Shown here: piece by piece, positions 17,144 to 26,511 of the stretch
How positions within the stretch are numbered: the first letter of the stretch is position 1
Layout of the letters: each line of letters begins with the position of its first letter
Assembly (NCBI GenBank): GCA_937989585.1
Contig: CALKRW010000050.1
Coordinates: forward strand, 1 to 64,000
DNA: 64,000 nt
Reading direction: 5' to 3'
DNA from: an uncultured Porphyromonadaceae bacterium
GTDB taxonomy: Bacteria > Bacteroidota > Bacteroidia > Bacteroidales > Muribaculaceae
Program-made: the position numbers and the translations under genes
Notes under the pieces: generated by a model
Databases searched by the model: none
Told to the model about the DNA's origin: nothing
The model's input: the letters and a program-made list of their open reading frames with translations, nothing else

Positions 17144-17569
17144 ATTCTCGGGATTCTCTGGATTCTCGGGTTCCTTCGAGAATCTCGAGTCTATCGGACA
17201 CGGCCCCAATTTGCAAGGACGCAAATTTTTGCGTCCGCCCCGCCCCCTAATCCCCTCTAATTCTTCGAGGCTCTCGAGATTCTCGGGCTCCTTGAGAATC
17301 ACGGAACTTTATCACTAATCACCCAGACCTGAAACTTAATAAACCGATCACCTCGAACGCACTCACCATCCAATCAGGGCCCTGATTTTCAACCATAACA
17401 ATCACCACTCACCATTCCCAATCATCTCATTAATCCCATTATTCCCATCAAAATTATGAAAAATACATCCAAACCCCGACATTTGACAATTCACTTTATG
17501 AAATTCCATCCCGTCGGTTTCACGTAGCGGCCTCCCGCCACGGCATCAAGCCTGACTCGCGGAAACAGC
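17144..17569. other. Gene-free stretch between small ORF and DUF1846 gene
   Basis: Apart from two of the palindromes, I see no gene here. The composition is unusual: long C-rich, G-poor runs follow at 17230-17270 and again around 17340-17470. Confidence 0.4.
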
Positions 17570-17595
17570 AACGGACCCGCTGCTGCAGGTCCGTT
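17570..17595 (-). terminator. Possible terminator hairpin of the DUF1846 gene
   Basis: A perfect 8-bp stem AACGGACC/GGTCCGTT (17570-17577 with 17588-17595) lies 25 bases past the stop at 17621. The downstream T content on the minus strand is weak. Confidence 0.4.
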
Positions 17596-17620
17596 ACCGT
17601 AAAAAATTATATCGCAGGAT

Positions 17621-19084
17621 TCAACGCTTGCGGGCCGGATCGCACGTAAGTCCGATTCCAAGACGGCGGAAAATCTTCCGGTCAACCTCTCCGAGCATAA
17701 CCGTGGAATGAACCTGACACCCGCGCAATTGTGGCAGTTGCGCGAGAGCTTTCGCACAGTCCTCGTCGCGTGGTGACAGTACTGACAGCGCCACAAGAAC
17801 CTCATCCGTATGCAGACGTGGATTCCGCGAGTTCAGATAGTCCGTCTTCGTATGCTGTATCGGCTCTATCAGTGCCTGCGGTATAAGCTTCACCGAATGG
17901 TCGATGCCCGCAAGTTGCTTTATGGCATTAAGTATGAGGGCCGCACTGGGACCGAGCAGATCGGAAGTCTCTGCCGTTACCAGCGAACCGTCGGGCAACT
18001 CGATGGCGGAACAGGGACGTCCCGACCGTTCTGCACGCTCTTTGGCGGCAACTACCGGCCGACGGAATGCGGGCGTAATCTTCAACTGATTGAAGAGCAG
18101 TTGAATCTTGGCCACCTCCCCCTCGGCATTCTCGCCCATGGCGAGACGGTTGAGCGCATTATAATATCGGCGGACAACCTCGTTCTTTGAGGCCTCACAG
18201 CACACATCATCGTCACTTATGCAGAAACCTACCATATTGACACCCATATCCGTAGGCGACTTATAGGGGTTCTCTCCGTAGATGCCCTCGAACAGAGCAT
18301 TCAGAACCGGGAAAATCTCTATGTCACGGTTATAGTTCACCGCCGTGCGCCCGTATGCCTCGAGGTGGAACGGATCAATCATGTTGACATCGTTAAGGTC
18401 GGCCGTCGCTGCCTCATATGCGATGTTCACCGGATGCTTCAGCGGCAGGTTCCAGACCGGGAAGGTCTCGAACTTGGCATAGCCCGCGGTCACGCCTCGC
18501 TTGTTCTCATTATACAGCTGGCTCAGGCATACTGCCATCTTGCCGCTGCCAGGGCCCGGCGCGGTAACAATCACCAGTTCACGCGAGGTCTCGACATAAT
18601 CGTTGCGGCCGAAACCCTCGTCCGAGTCAATCAGGGCCACATTTGTCGGGTAACCCTCTATGGTATAATGATAGTACACGCGTATGCCCATGCGCTCGAG
18701 GCGCTGACGGTAGGTGTCGGCCGAGCGCTGGCCGTTATAATGTGTGACCACAACGGAGCCCACCATGAAGCCCCGCTCAATGAATGCCTCGCGCAGGCGC
18801 AGTACATCGCGGTCATATGTGATGCCCAGGTCCTGACGCACCTTATTCTTTTCTATGTCACGCGCCGAAATGACTATGACGATTTCGGCACGGTCACGCA
18901 ACTGTGCGAGCATTCGCAATTTACTGTCAGGCTCGAAGCCGGGAAGCACACGGCTGGCATGATAGTCATCGAATAACTTGCCTCCTAATTCAAGATAGAG
19001 TTTGTTGCCGAACTTAGCGATACGCTCCTTGATGTGTTCTGATTGGATGCGCACATAGCGCTCGTTGTCAAAGCCTGTTTTCAC
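17621..19084 (-). CDS. DUF1846 (UPF0371) family protein
   Basis: The 487-residue protein matches the DUF1846 family from end to end. It begins GFDNERYVRIQSEHIKERI and carries LYLELGGKLFDDYHASRVLP, GFEPDSKLRML and a P-loop-like segment VTAPGPGSGKMAVCLSQLYN. The last segment suggests nucleotide binding. The physiological role of the family is not settled. The ATG at 19084 directly begins the conserved region. It is a single gene with its own well-formed promoter (19185-19216) and a probable hairpin terminator. Confidence 0.93.
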   Translation of the reverse strand: MKTGFDNERYVRIQSEHIKERIAKFGNKLYLELGGKLFDDYHASRVLPGFEPDSKLRMLAQLRDRAEIVIVISARDIEKNKVRQDLGITYDRDVLRLREAFIERGFMVGSVVVTHYNGQRSADTYRQRLERMGIRVYYHYTIEGYPTNVALIDSDEGFGRNDYVETSRELVIVTAPGPGSGKMAVCLSQLYNENKRGVTAGYAKFETFPVWNLPLKHPVNIAYEAATADLNDVNMIDPFHLEAYGRTAVNYNRDIEIFPVLNALFEGIYGENPYKSPTDMGVNMVGFCISDDDVCCEASKNEVVRRYYNALNRLAMGENAEGEVAKIQLLFNQLKITPAFRRPVVAAKERAERSGRPCSAIELPDGSLVTAETSDLLGPSAALILNAIKQLAGIDHSVKLIPQALIEPIQHTKTDYLNSRNPRLHTDEVLVALSVLSPRDEDCAKALAQLPQLRGCQVHSTVMLGEVDRKIFRRLGIGLTCDPARKR

Positions 19085-19184
19085 CTTAATTTATATTATA
19101 TTTTGTAATGTTTCGGATTGCCGCGGATGGAATCATCTAGAACCCCATAAGACAAAATGCGAGACGACCTTGTCGTTCATTTTG

Positions 19185-19216
19185 CAAAATTACAAATTAT
19201 TTCTTATTTGGGCAAA
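19185..19216 (-). promoter_or_regulatory. Promoter of the DUF1846 gene
   Basis: On the minus strand TTTG (19213-19216) is followed after exactly 20 bases by TAATTTTG (19185-19192). It lies about 100 bases before the start codon and is one of the best-formed promoters in the window. Confidence 0.75.
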
Positions 19217-19336
19217 TCAACTGATTTTCAAGGAAATTCAGGAAGACACAGGCACTGGTCGCGCACTTCTGGGGAAGTTGGCACAAAGCCAAGCAAAAAA
19301 GCCAAGAAATTGAATTATAGATTTTTGTGTTAAATA

Positions 19337-19368
19337 TTTGGAGAAATTGTTTGAATTGACTAATTTTG
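19337..19368 (+). promoter_or_regulatory. Promoter of the fimbrial operon
   Basis: TTTG (19337-19340), a 20-base spacer and TAATTTTG (19361-19368) form a complete Bacteroidetes promoter. The leader of roughly 190-250 bases holds an SD-like AAAGGAGA (19502-19509) followed by a six-codon ORF (ATG 19522, stop 19540-19542). Confidence 0.75.
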
Positions 19369-19623
19369 CGCTCGGAATAACTGAATCATAGAGGCTAAGG
19401 GAGGCTGTCGCTGATACTTGATACACTAAAACAAATAACATGACCTCCACTTAAATCATATGAACAGTTAAAAAACAACCATCAAATTAAGGTCAATAAG
19501 CAAAGGAGATTCATCATCGCAATGCTCTCAAGTGTGATATGATTTTTTATTATTTACACTATGTCAACATACCAATTGCTTAATTGCGCAATCAGGAATG
19601 CGATTTGCCGTGAAACCCGTACT

Positions 19624-20253
19624 ATGATAGTGTCTGTCAGACAGGCATTATTTTCATTTGCTATGCCTTTTTGCTTCTTTGCCGCCGTTTTCCTGTCGGT
19701 TACATTGCCTGTACAAGGGACTCCCGTTCATACAGGCTTAGAGGGCTTGACGGACACCTTAAATAAAAGTAACGAAGTAAGTGTTTTTACAGAGACTCTT
19801 CTTTTCCCGAAAGCATCGTCTGCTGTTTTGCGGGATTTTGCGGAAAACGGGACGGCCATTGATTCAATCTGTCGTTTTTTTTCAGTTAATGACACTCGGG
19901 ATATTGTTGGCATAAAGGTAATAGGTTCATATTCGCCCGAGGGTGAATATGCCTTCAATATAAATTTGGCGGAAACTCGCGCCCGCGCACTCGGCAGTTT
20001 GGTCCGGAAGATTGAACACGCCGTAGATCCGGAAATATCAATAAGCCATCCCGTTGTCGGACAGACAGACGATTACCGGAGTCTGCGGAGCGCTGAACTG
20101 CAGATAGTTTACCACAACGCTGTGTCAGCCCGCAATATGTTGTTGCATCTCGATACTGTGCACCGGGAGGGAAGCGCAGGTGCAACGGGTGGGTGTGATT
20201 ACGTCTTGGCGGGAACTTGCGGTTCCGATATGACAATTTTACCCCCCCACTAA
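19624..20253 (+). CDS. OmpA-like N-terminal half of a split fimbrial-locus DUF3575 protein
   Basis: This frame gives a signal peptide (start at ATG 19624; an earlier ATG at 19561 would add 21 residues). An OmpA-family-like domain follows, with VIGSYSPEGEYAFNINLAETRARALGSL split over about residues 97-125. It stops at TAA 20251-20253, right after the C7 tract at 20242-20248. In Bacteroidales this domain is commonly joined to a DUF3575 barrel domain in one protein, and that domain starts in the next frame here. Adding one C (or losing two) would join the two into about 418 residues. As sequenced the product would be a truncated 209-residue protein. Confidence 0.75.
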   Translation: MIVSVRQALFSFAMPFCFFAAVFLSVTLPVQGTPVHTGLEGLTDTLNKSNEVSVFTETLLFPKASSAVLRDFAENGTAIDSICRFFSVNDTRDIVGIKVIGSYSPEGEYAFNINLAETRARALGSLVRKIEHAVDPEISISHPVVGQTDDYRSLRSAELQIVYHNAVSARNMLLHLDTVHREGSAGATGGCDYVLAGTCGSDMTILPPH

Positions 20254-20879
20254 ACAGCATTAAATCAGAGGGTTACACTTTTACTGATTCTCCAGGCGGT
20301 CTATCATCCGAGCGGGATGGGAGTAGTTTGGGTAGCAGGCTGTTCGTAAGCACCAACATGCTTTACGATATTGCGATGACCCCTAACATCGGAGCCGGAA
20401 TAAGCGTCGGCGACAGGATTATCCTGCTGGCTGACTGGATGTATGCACGTTGGAACAATCATGACAGAAGGCTTTACTGGCGTATATATGGCGGAGATGT
20501 AGAGGTGAGATGCCGCATAGGTGCGCGTGTCAAAGGTTCTCCGCTCGGGGGACACTATCTGGGCGCATACGGCTCGATATCATGCTACGATTTTCAGGCC
20601 GGGCGAAGCCACACCGGAGTATTGTCCGACACCTACAATTACGCCGCGGGCGTTTCCTACACATATTCTCTTCCGGTATCAACTCATTTCAATATTGACT
20701 TCAACCTCGGCATAGGGTATCTGTGGGGTAGATATAAGAAACACACGCCTATCGATGATTGCGATGTGTGGCTGTCCACACACAAACTGGGGTGGCTGGG
20801 CCCGACCCGTGCCGGGGTAACGCTGGTTTGGCTCATTGGCAACCGGGTGAAGAACAGCAAGGAAGGAGGTTCCCGATGA
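20217..20879 (+). CDS. DUF3575 domain: C-terminal half of the split fimbrial-locus protein
   Basis: The frame has the DUF3575 pattern (LFVSTNMLYDIAMTPNIGAG, then LLADWMYARW, and strands such as YNYAAGVSYTYSLPV), a likely outer-membrane barrel of fimbrial loci. It lacks a good start: the open frame begins only with TTG 20217, and the first ATG (20358) is already inside the domain. This argues that it is normally translated as a continuation of the upstream frame across the C7 tract. It overlaps the next gene by ATGA. An independent truncated protein is possible but less likely. Confidence 0.75.
   Translation: MRFRYDNFTPPLNSIKSEGYTFTDSPGGLSSERDGSSLGSRLFVSTNMLYDIAMTPNIGAGISVGDRIILLADWMYARWNNHDRRLYWRIYGGDVEVRCRIGARVKGSPLGGHYLGAYGSISCYDFQAGRSHTGVLSDTYNYAAGVSYTYSLPVSTHFNIDFNLGIGYLWGRYKKHTPIDDCDVWLSTHKLGWLGPTRAGVTLVWLIGNRVKNSKEGGSR
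20242..20248 (+). repeat. C7 homopolymer at the junction of the two DUF3575 frames
   Basis: Seven C residues sit exactly where the upstream frame ends (stop three bases later) and the downstream frame runs open. Eight C or five C would restore a single frame. This is the geometry of slipped-strand phase variation, and equally of a sequencing error. Confidence 0.7.
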
Positions 20880-21862
20880 GACGCCGCCTTTATCACTGCC
20901 CGGTGTGCCGGAGCATATTTTCCGCGTTTATATTTATAATAATGCTGTTGGGGCAGTTATGCCTGACGGGCTGCGAGCAGCGTGAACTATGCTACGACCA
21001 TTCCCATGTGTCGCCTGTATTCATTGAGTTCGACTGGAGTCTGGCTCCCGAGGCAACTCCAAACACAATGGTCGTATGGTTTTTCTCAACCACCACCAGG
21101 GAGCGTTATCGCTTTGAACTGACCGGCGACGGCACTTCGTCGCGCTCGGATTTCGACTGCAGCATCATGTTGCGTCCCGGCACTTACCGGGTGCTTTGTC
21201 ACAACGGCACCACCGACAACAATTCAGAAGATGGCGACACCTTCTATGAATATAATCTCGTGACCTACGATGATGCTGTCCTCGCTCCATTGAACCGAAG
21301 CGATAAAGCACCGTTACCCGGCGATGCCGACCATCAGCCCGTCAGAGCCATGGCCAGTATTGTCTATGCACATACCCTTGACGAAACTGTCACCATTGAA
21401 CCGTCAGCCACAGGCACTAAAACAATCAGGTTCACTCCTGAGGAAGTGACTTCGGTCTACGACGTCATCATAACCGGTGTGGAAAACCTCACCGCCGACA
21501 CCGAGGCCTCCGGGGCCATCACAGGCCTGGCTGAGGCATGGAATCCGGCCACATCCGCTCCAGGTGGTACGGAAGTGACCATCCCGTTCAAACTGAATCA
21601 TTGCGGCACGGACTGCCTGAGAGGTTCTCTCGTCACATTCGGCGACAGCGCTCCCCACAATGTCAGGCACCGCCTGCGTGTGTTTACATCACAACAGTTT
21701 TATTATGATTTCGATGTTACCGACGCCATACACAAGGCCGGCAACAGCAAGCACATCGAGATTCACATTCATGGCCTTAAATTGCCTGTGGGCAACCAGA
21801 ACGGCATGAGCCCCGGCGTCGAAAACTGGGAAAATGCCGAAAACATCGATCTTCCAATGTAA
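20876..21862 (+). CDS. DUF5119-type lipoprotein of the fimbrial locus
   Basis: Start ATG 20876 overlaps the previous stop (ATGA) and is preceded by AAGGAGGT at 20862-20869, an unusually strong Shine-Dalgarno sequence for this phylum. The 328-residue product has a lipoprotein signal ending LTGC, then CEQRELCYDHSHVSPVFIEF, typical of the DUF5119 family found beside fimbrillins in Bacteroidales. Two beta-sandwich-like parts follow. By position it corresponds to the anchor/assembly subunit of type V fimbriae (FimB/Mfa2 role); that role is inferred. Confidence 0.8.
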   Translation: MRRRLYHCPVCRSIFSAFIFIIMLLGQLCLTGCEQRELCYDHSHVSPVFIEFDWSLAPEATPNTMVVWFFSTTTRERYRFELTGDGTSSRSDFDCSIMLRPGTYRVLCHNGTTDNNSEDGDTFYEYNLVTYDDAVLAPLNRSDKAPLPGDADHQPVRAMASIVYAHTLDETVTIEPSATGTKTIRFTPEEVTSVYDVIITGVENLTADTEASGAITGLAEAWNPATSAPGGTEVTIPFKLNHCGTDCLRGSLVTFGDSAPHNVRHRLRVFTSQQFYYDFDVTDAIHKAGNSKHIEIHIHGLKLPVGNQNGMSPGVENWENAENIDLPM

Positions 21863-21908
21863 TAAATCTCATAATAACCCTATTCAAAAACTTTTAAAAT
21901 TTACTCTC

Positions 21909-23330
21909 ATGAAGATTAGTGCTTATTCAGCAGTGGCATTCGCACTCATGACCGGGGCGATGTTTGTTACTTCTTGCGCCAATGACATCGAGACCGTTAT
22001 CAATGACGATCCGACTGGAAATGCAATCAGTTTCTCTCCGGTAGTGGGCCACTCCACTCGTGCCACTGAAACAAAAATCGGCAACCTCGGCAACTTCGCT
22101 GTCGTCGCACGCGGCATGCACCACGACGGTGTGCTGTATGACAACTTCCTGATTGGCTCCGGCACTGAAGGTGAAGTCGCAAAACGTACTTCTTTGTCCG
22201 CCGACAACAGTTCCGGCATCTGGACACTTGATCGTAATGTTTACTGGCCGAGTACATTCGACAAGGTAATGTTCTTTGCCTACACAACTCTGAAATTCGG
22301 GGATACAGGTACTCCGCTTTACGACGGCTCCACTTTCGGTTTTGACAACAACAAAAATCCGTATATTGACGGCTATGCACCCAAGAAAGCTGATTTGAAA
22401 GTTCTGTCTACCGATGAGGGAAAGGTATGGGCAGACGGAGCGGAACAGAAGGACCTGCTTGTGGCTTACACTATGCAGGAGCGTGCGACAAGTCCGACAA
22501 CCGTGAGTCTCACCTTCAAGCATGCACTGACCCAGATTTCCATCACTGCCCAGCAGAAGGACAAGGACGGTAATGATAATCGTGTTGTAAAGATAAAAGG
22601 AGCATGGATTGTCAATGCCGCTGAATCCGGTAAATTGTCAGGAAACCTCAATTATGAACCCTCCGACAAAACAACCAATGACGTGTTAAGTTGGGCCGGT
22701 ACCGAAAAAACTGCCTATGGTTCATTCTATAACCAGATCCTTACACTGAATAAGAATGATAAGATGGATCTTCTGCGCCCCGAGGGCTCAACTCCGGGTT
22801 CGCTGATGCTTGTACCGGAAAATCTTACTAAATGGGATGTAGAAGAGAATCCCACAGGTGCATATATCCTTCTGCTTTGCCGCGTGGAACTTAAGCATTC
22901 CGGCGCTACGCATGCCGGTTCTGCTAACATGAATGACATCCTTACAGATGGCGACAATCACTATCATCAGTTATTCCCGGTCAATACAGAAATATATGAC
23001 GCCGCCGAATACGGATTTGTATGCGTGCCCCTCTCGAGCACATGGAACACTGACGGCATAGGAAAACATTACACTTATAACCTGGACATCTGCGGAGCAA
23101 CGACAGGTGCAGGCCTGTATCCTCCAACATTTACACAAGACGATATAAATAAACTGATACCCGAAGGTTCTAAGGTAGGTACCGACAACTTGAAAGTTGT
23201 TACAGATCGTCCGACCGGTAAGAATATTGGCGACCCTGTTCTTGACGAACCGATTAAGTTCTCAGTAACTGTAGCAGATTGGATCACCCCGGCTGACGGC
23301 ACATGGACGCCCGGCAACGGCAAATTCTGA
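21909..23330 (+). CDS. Fimbrillin-family lipoprotein, probable major fimbrial subunit
   Basis: From ATG 21909 the 473-residue protein has a lipoprotein signal ending VTSC (MKISAYSAVAFALMTG start). The fimbrillin-family opening NAISFSPVVGHSTRATE follows, with VSLTFKHALTQISITAQQKD marking the internal beta-sandwich. Fimbrillins of this type are exported as lipoproteins, trimmed by an arginine-type protease and polymerised by strand exchange; the Arg in HSTRATE is a plausible cleavage site. A strong terminator directly follows, which would make this subunit more abundant than the one encoded beyond it. The longer frame from 21834 overlaps the previous gene and is not used. Confidence 0.85.
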   Translation: MKISAYSAVAFALMTGAMFVTSCANDIETVINDDPTGNAISFSPVVGHSTRATETKIGNLGNFAVVARGMHHDGVLYDNFLIGSGTEGEVAKRTSLSADNSSGIWTLDRNVYWPSTFDKVMFFAYTTLKFGDTGTPLYDGSTFGFDNNKNPYIDGYAPKKADLKVLSTDEGKVWADGAEQKDLLVAYTMQERATSPTTVSLTFKHALTQISITAQQKDKDGNDNRVVKIKGAWIVNAAESGKLSGNLNYEPSDKTTNDVLSWAGTEKTAYGSFYNQILTLNKNDKMDLLRPEGSTPGSLMLVPENLTKWDVEENPTGAYILLLCRVELKHSGATHAGSANMNDILTDGDNHYHQLFPVNTEIYDAAEYGFVCVPLSSTWNTDGIGKHYTYNLDICGATTGAGLYPPTFTQDDINKLIPEGSKVGTDNLKVVTDRPTGKNIGDPVLDEPIKFSVTVADWITPADGTWTPGNGKF

Positions 23331-23355
23331 TCTATTCGCCAACTGTTTAAAATAT

Positions 23356-23390
23356 CAGGCCTCGCCGTTTTTGTCGCGAGGCCTGTTTTA
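23356..23390 (+). terminator. Terminator inside the fimbrial cluster
   Basis: A perfect 10-bp stem CAGGCCTCGC/GCGAGGCCTG (23356-23365 with 23376-23385) is followed by TTTT. Placed between the two fimbrillin genes, it probably lowers expression of the downstream subunit. Confidence 0.85.
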
Positions 23391-23454
23391 AACTTTAATT
23401 ATTATAATCCAGCAGTGTCCGATTTATAGAACCTGCCCCTAACATTTTTCAGTC

Positions 23455-26433
23455 ATGAACGTAAAATACAGTTCCTTAAGATGTGCCCTGGCCACGACAG
23501 GTGTCTGCGCCGCGCTCCTGTCGGGTAATGGATGCACCGATGACTTCGGGTATCAGAACCTTGAAGGGAAACAGATAGCCTTCAATATCATAGCGCCCGA
23601 CATCTGGCATGACGGGATGGACATCAATGAGAACGAGCGGACTACCCATTGCCTGTCGGTCAGGGAACTGGCAGGCGACGGCGACACCAGACTGTATCTG
23701 CATACCGTAGTGGCTGACAATCCCGTCGAGGAAGCGGCCGGTGCGACCCGGGGCACACCGATAAGAGACTTAGAAACATTCCGGAAGAAATATACTCGCT
23801 TTTCGCTAAGTGGAATCTGCCATAGCGGTGACTACCCGCTGGACGAGTCTCAGAATGAATTGACAACCGAATATGCCCATGACTTTTATTTTTCCACTGC
23901 CGACGGCAGACAGCTGACGGGGGAACCGCTGATGTGGCCAAACAATGACAAAGTCAAATTCTTCGCCTTCGCGCCGACAGTGAAGGACTTTGACGCCATG
24001 AATAACGGAGGCGCCCTGACAATGAGCGGCACAGATCACACAGGTTCTCCGACGCTGACCTACACCGTGCCTGCGGAAGTGGAAAAACAGATTGACCTCA
24101 TGACGGCGAGTACGAATTACAGTTTCACACCCACCGCCACAAAGGTTGACCTGGAATTCGGCCACGCGCTGACTGCCGTGAGGATAGCATGCGGCAAAGA
24201 TATGCTTGCAGGCAAAATCTCCAAGGTGGAAATTTCCGGAGTCTTCGGCAGCGGCTCGCAGGTAATCGGATCAAATACATGGATTCCGTCAGGCCAACCC
24301 GTATCGTACACTATTTCAAAGGAAATTAAATTGCCTGCGGATAATACATCCGGTGACAAAATCCATGCGGGGAACGGCACCGACATAGCCGGCACCAAGA
24401 CGGATAACCTCACCTTTATGCTTCTGCCGCAGACTCTTCCCGAGGGCGCCTTGATAACCATAGTGTTCACCGATGACGCCTCCGGCACGGAACGTACCAT
24501 CAGCGGCTCGATAGCAGGACAAACCTGGGAGGCCGGCAAGATCATAACCTATTCCGTCTCTCCGTCGAGTATCCATATCAACGCCTCCGTCGAAATCAGC
24601 AAGAAGGGAGTTAGCGCCAAGAATCCCACCGGAGACGTAATGCCATATTCGGGCGTGTGGTATGACGTGAAATACAATCCGGCCAAAGTTGAAATAGTAC
24701 AGGCAGGAGTAGATACAAAACAGATTGCAACGATTCCGATTGAAAAAATCAAGTTCAAATACCTATTGGATGGCAGTGAAAACTGGGCTGACTGCACAAC
24801 AGATGCTGACGGGCTGCTGCAAATCGCCCCTCAACCCGCCTATAAGGAAATGAGGAAAATTTTTAATACTACATCCGAAACCGGCTCCGAGGGTTCTCCC
24901 GAATCGTTGACTGTCAATGGCAAAACAGCCAACTGCTATCTGGTCGACGAGGCCGGATATTTCTCGCTGCCGCTTGTATATGGCAACGGCAATGTAGCAA
25001 CCCCCGTAGAGCATACAAAGAGCCTTAAATATTATCCCGACCACAGCGACGAGGAAATGCCTGGGGACGGAAAAATCCCGGGCGTCATCGATGCCGTCCT
25101 GTGCTGGCAGGACGCGCCGGACCTTATCGATCCCGCCAGCGTAAAGGTCAAGAATGGAAATCTTGTGTTCCATATCCGCAAGCAGACCATCACGCAGGGC
25201 AATGCCCTACTGGCTGTCAGAAACGGCTCAAAAGAGATAATCTGGAGCTGGCATATCTGGGTAACTCCCTACAAGAAAGATTTCTACAGCAAGTTCTATC
25301 AATCGAAGCCTGACGCCACTTACACTTACGAGCTCGCTAAATATAATCTTGGATGGTGTGACAGCCATGACCACAATGCATCACGCAAATTCTCACTCAG
25401 GGCATTCGTCGATATGTCGGCCTACGGAGGCGAAGAGGAGACTCCGATAGAAATCGGCACATACACACAGGATGTTTTCAAAGGCTCTGATGCCGGCGAC
25501 AACACATATTATCAGTGGGGACGCAAAGACCCGATGCTCGGCGGTATTTATAACGACAATACTCCCTGCTATACTTATAAAAGGAAGGGCACAACCCTGA
25601 ATGCAACTGAGTTCACCATGGAGAACAAGCAGGTGTTCAACCAATATAATCAGGACGGTTATAATTACTCTTTCTGCAAAAATCCGGGTGATATGATTGA
25701 GCCTTACGTCAATTATGGCCAGTCACCCGGCGAAGCATCAAAGGGCGTGACGATAGGTTACGCAATACGACATCCTTATATGTTTGTCACGAATTCAAGC
25801 GAACATAACACGGATGGTGGTTTCGATTACCGCAATCACTGGCACATACCTTATAAGGATCACGTGGTGTCATACTTGAATGATGCTGAACATATAATGT
25901 TCAATGCCTGGAATTCAGCAGCAACTGATGCCGGTTATGAGTATGGCCCAACGGGGACTCTGGCCAATAATGCCGCACCAGTTACAAAAACTGTCTTCGA
26001 CCCGTGTCCTCCGGAATTTCAGGTGCCTCCGATTCATGCACTCAAAGGAGTATATGACACATCAGCATGGTCCTATGGGAATAATGCATGGACAATTACG
26101 AGTGATGGAGGGTCGTCAATCACATTCCCGCTAACCGGTGTGCGAGACTATGCCCTGCGTTCAAACGAATGGACAACAGTGGTTCTTACGGGATCCGGGT
26201 TAAATCATACGGATTTCTATAAAATTTCCATGCCGGCGTTCCGGATGCTGACTTTTGTATCCTCGGCGACAATTGTCGAAAAAGATGCAAATAATGCTTA
26301 TCAGGTATATATCTTTTCAATTGATAAAGCCAACAGAGATAAAGACGCTGGAGAGAATAATCTTTTAAAGAAGCTTCAGCCCTCCAGCAACTCGTATGGA
26401 CTGCCCGTACGCCCCATGCACTACATTGAGTAG
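23455..26433 (+). CDS. Large fimbrillin-family protein, probable tip or adhesin subunit
   Basis: The 992-residue protein has a lipoprotein signal ending GNGC (about Cys27). An N-terminal fimbrillin-type region follows (about 150-370, with VDLEFGHALTAVRIACGKDM). The long C-terminal half carries YYQWGRKDPMLGG and FDPCPPEFQVPP, motifs seen in adhesin-like C-terminal domains of large Bacteroidales fimbrillins. Size and position after the major subunit suggest an accessory or tip protein that contacts the target surface. The ATG at 23455 begins the signal peptide. The locus ends here with a long-loop terminator at 26512-26572. Confidence 0.82.
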   Translation: MNVKYSSLRCALATTGVCAALLSGNGCTDDFGYQNLEGKQIAFNIIAPDIWHDGMDINENERTTHCLSVRELAGDGDTRLYLHTVVADNPVEEAAGATRGTPIRDLETFRKKYTRFSLSGICHSGDYPLDESQNELTTEYAHDFYFSTADGRQLTGEPLMWPNNDKVKFFAFAPTVKDFDAMNNGGALTMSGTDHTGSPTLTYTVPAEVEKQIDLMTASTNYSFTPTATKVDLEFGHALTAVRIACGKDMLAGKISKVEISGVFGSGSQVIGSNTWIPSGQPVSYTISKEIKLPADNTSGDKIHAGNGTDIAGTKTDNLTFMLLPQTLPEGALITIVFTDDASGTERTISGSIAGQTWEAGKIITYSVSPSSIHINASVEISKKGVSAKNPTGDVMPYSGVWYDVKYNPAKVEIVQAGVDTKQIATIPIEKIKFKYLLDGSENWADCTTDADGLLQIAPQPAYKEMRKIFNTTSETGSEGSPESLTVNGKTANCYLVDEAGYFSLPLVYGNGNVATPVEHTKSLKYYPDHSDEEMPGDGKIPGVIDAVLCWQDAPDLIDPASVKVKNGNLVFHIRKQTITQGNALLAVRNGSKEIIWSWHIWVTPYKKDFYSKFYQSKPDATYTYELAKYNLGWCDSHDHNASRKFSLRAFVDMSAYGGEEETPIEIGTYTQDVFKGSDAGDNTYYQWGRKDPMLGGIYNDNTPCYTYKRKGTTLNATEFTMENKQVFNQYNQDGYNYSFCKNPGDMIEPYVNYGQSPGEASKGVTIGYAIRHPYMFVTNSSEHNTDGGFDYRNHWHIPYKDHVVSYLNDAEHIMFNAWNSAATDAGYEYGPTGTLANNAAPVTKTVFDPCPPEFQVPPIHALKGVYDTSAWSYGNNAWTITSDGGSSITFPLTGVRDYALRSNEWTTVVLTGSGLNHTDFYKISMPAFRMLTFVSSATIVEKDANNAYQVYIFSIDKANRDKDAGENNLLKKLQPSSNSYGLPVRPMHYIE

Positions 26434-26511
26434 TCATACCGGCCTCTTCCTTTGAACGGATGGCCGTAAAACGTGGTCCCCACGTAGGACTATCTTAGGA
26501 AATCATCCCAT

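Larger units (their letters stand above)
16813..17300. repeat. Cluster of three related imperfect palindromes
   Basis: Related inverted repeats occur at 16813-16834, 17161-17184 and 17278-17300. The last two share the form GATTCTCGGG-yTCCTT-GAGAATC, with 7-base arms; the first is more degenerate. Extra partial copies (ATTCTCGGGATTCTC) lie just before the second. They surround the small ORF at 17063. Confidence 0.5.

Noticed and set aside
16813..17300. CRISPR array
   Set aside because: The repeats are palindromic, degenerate and irregularly spaced, there are no spacers of equal size, and no cas genes are nearby.
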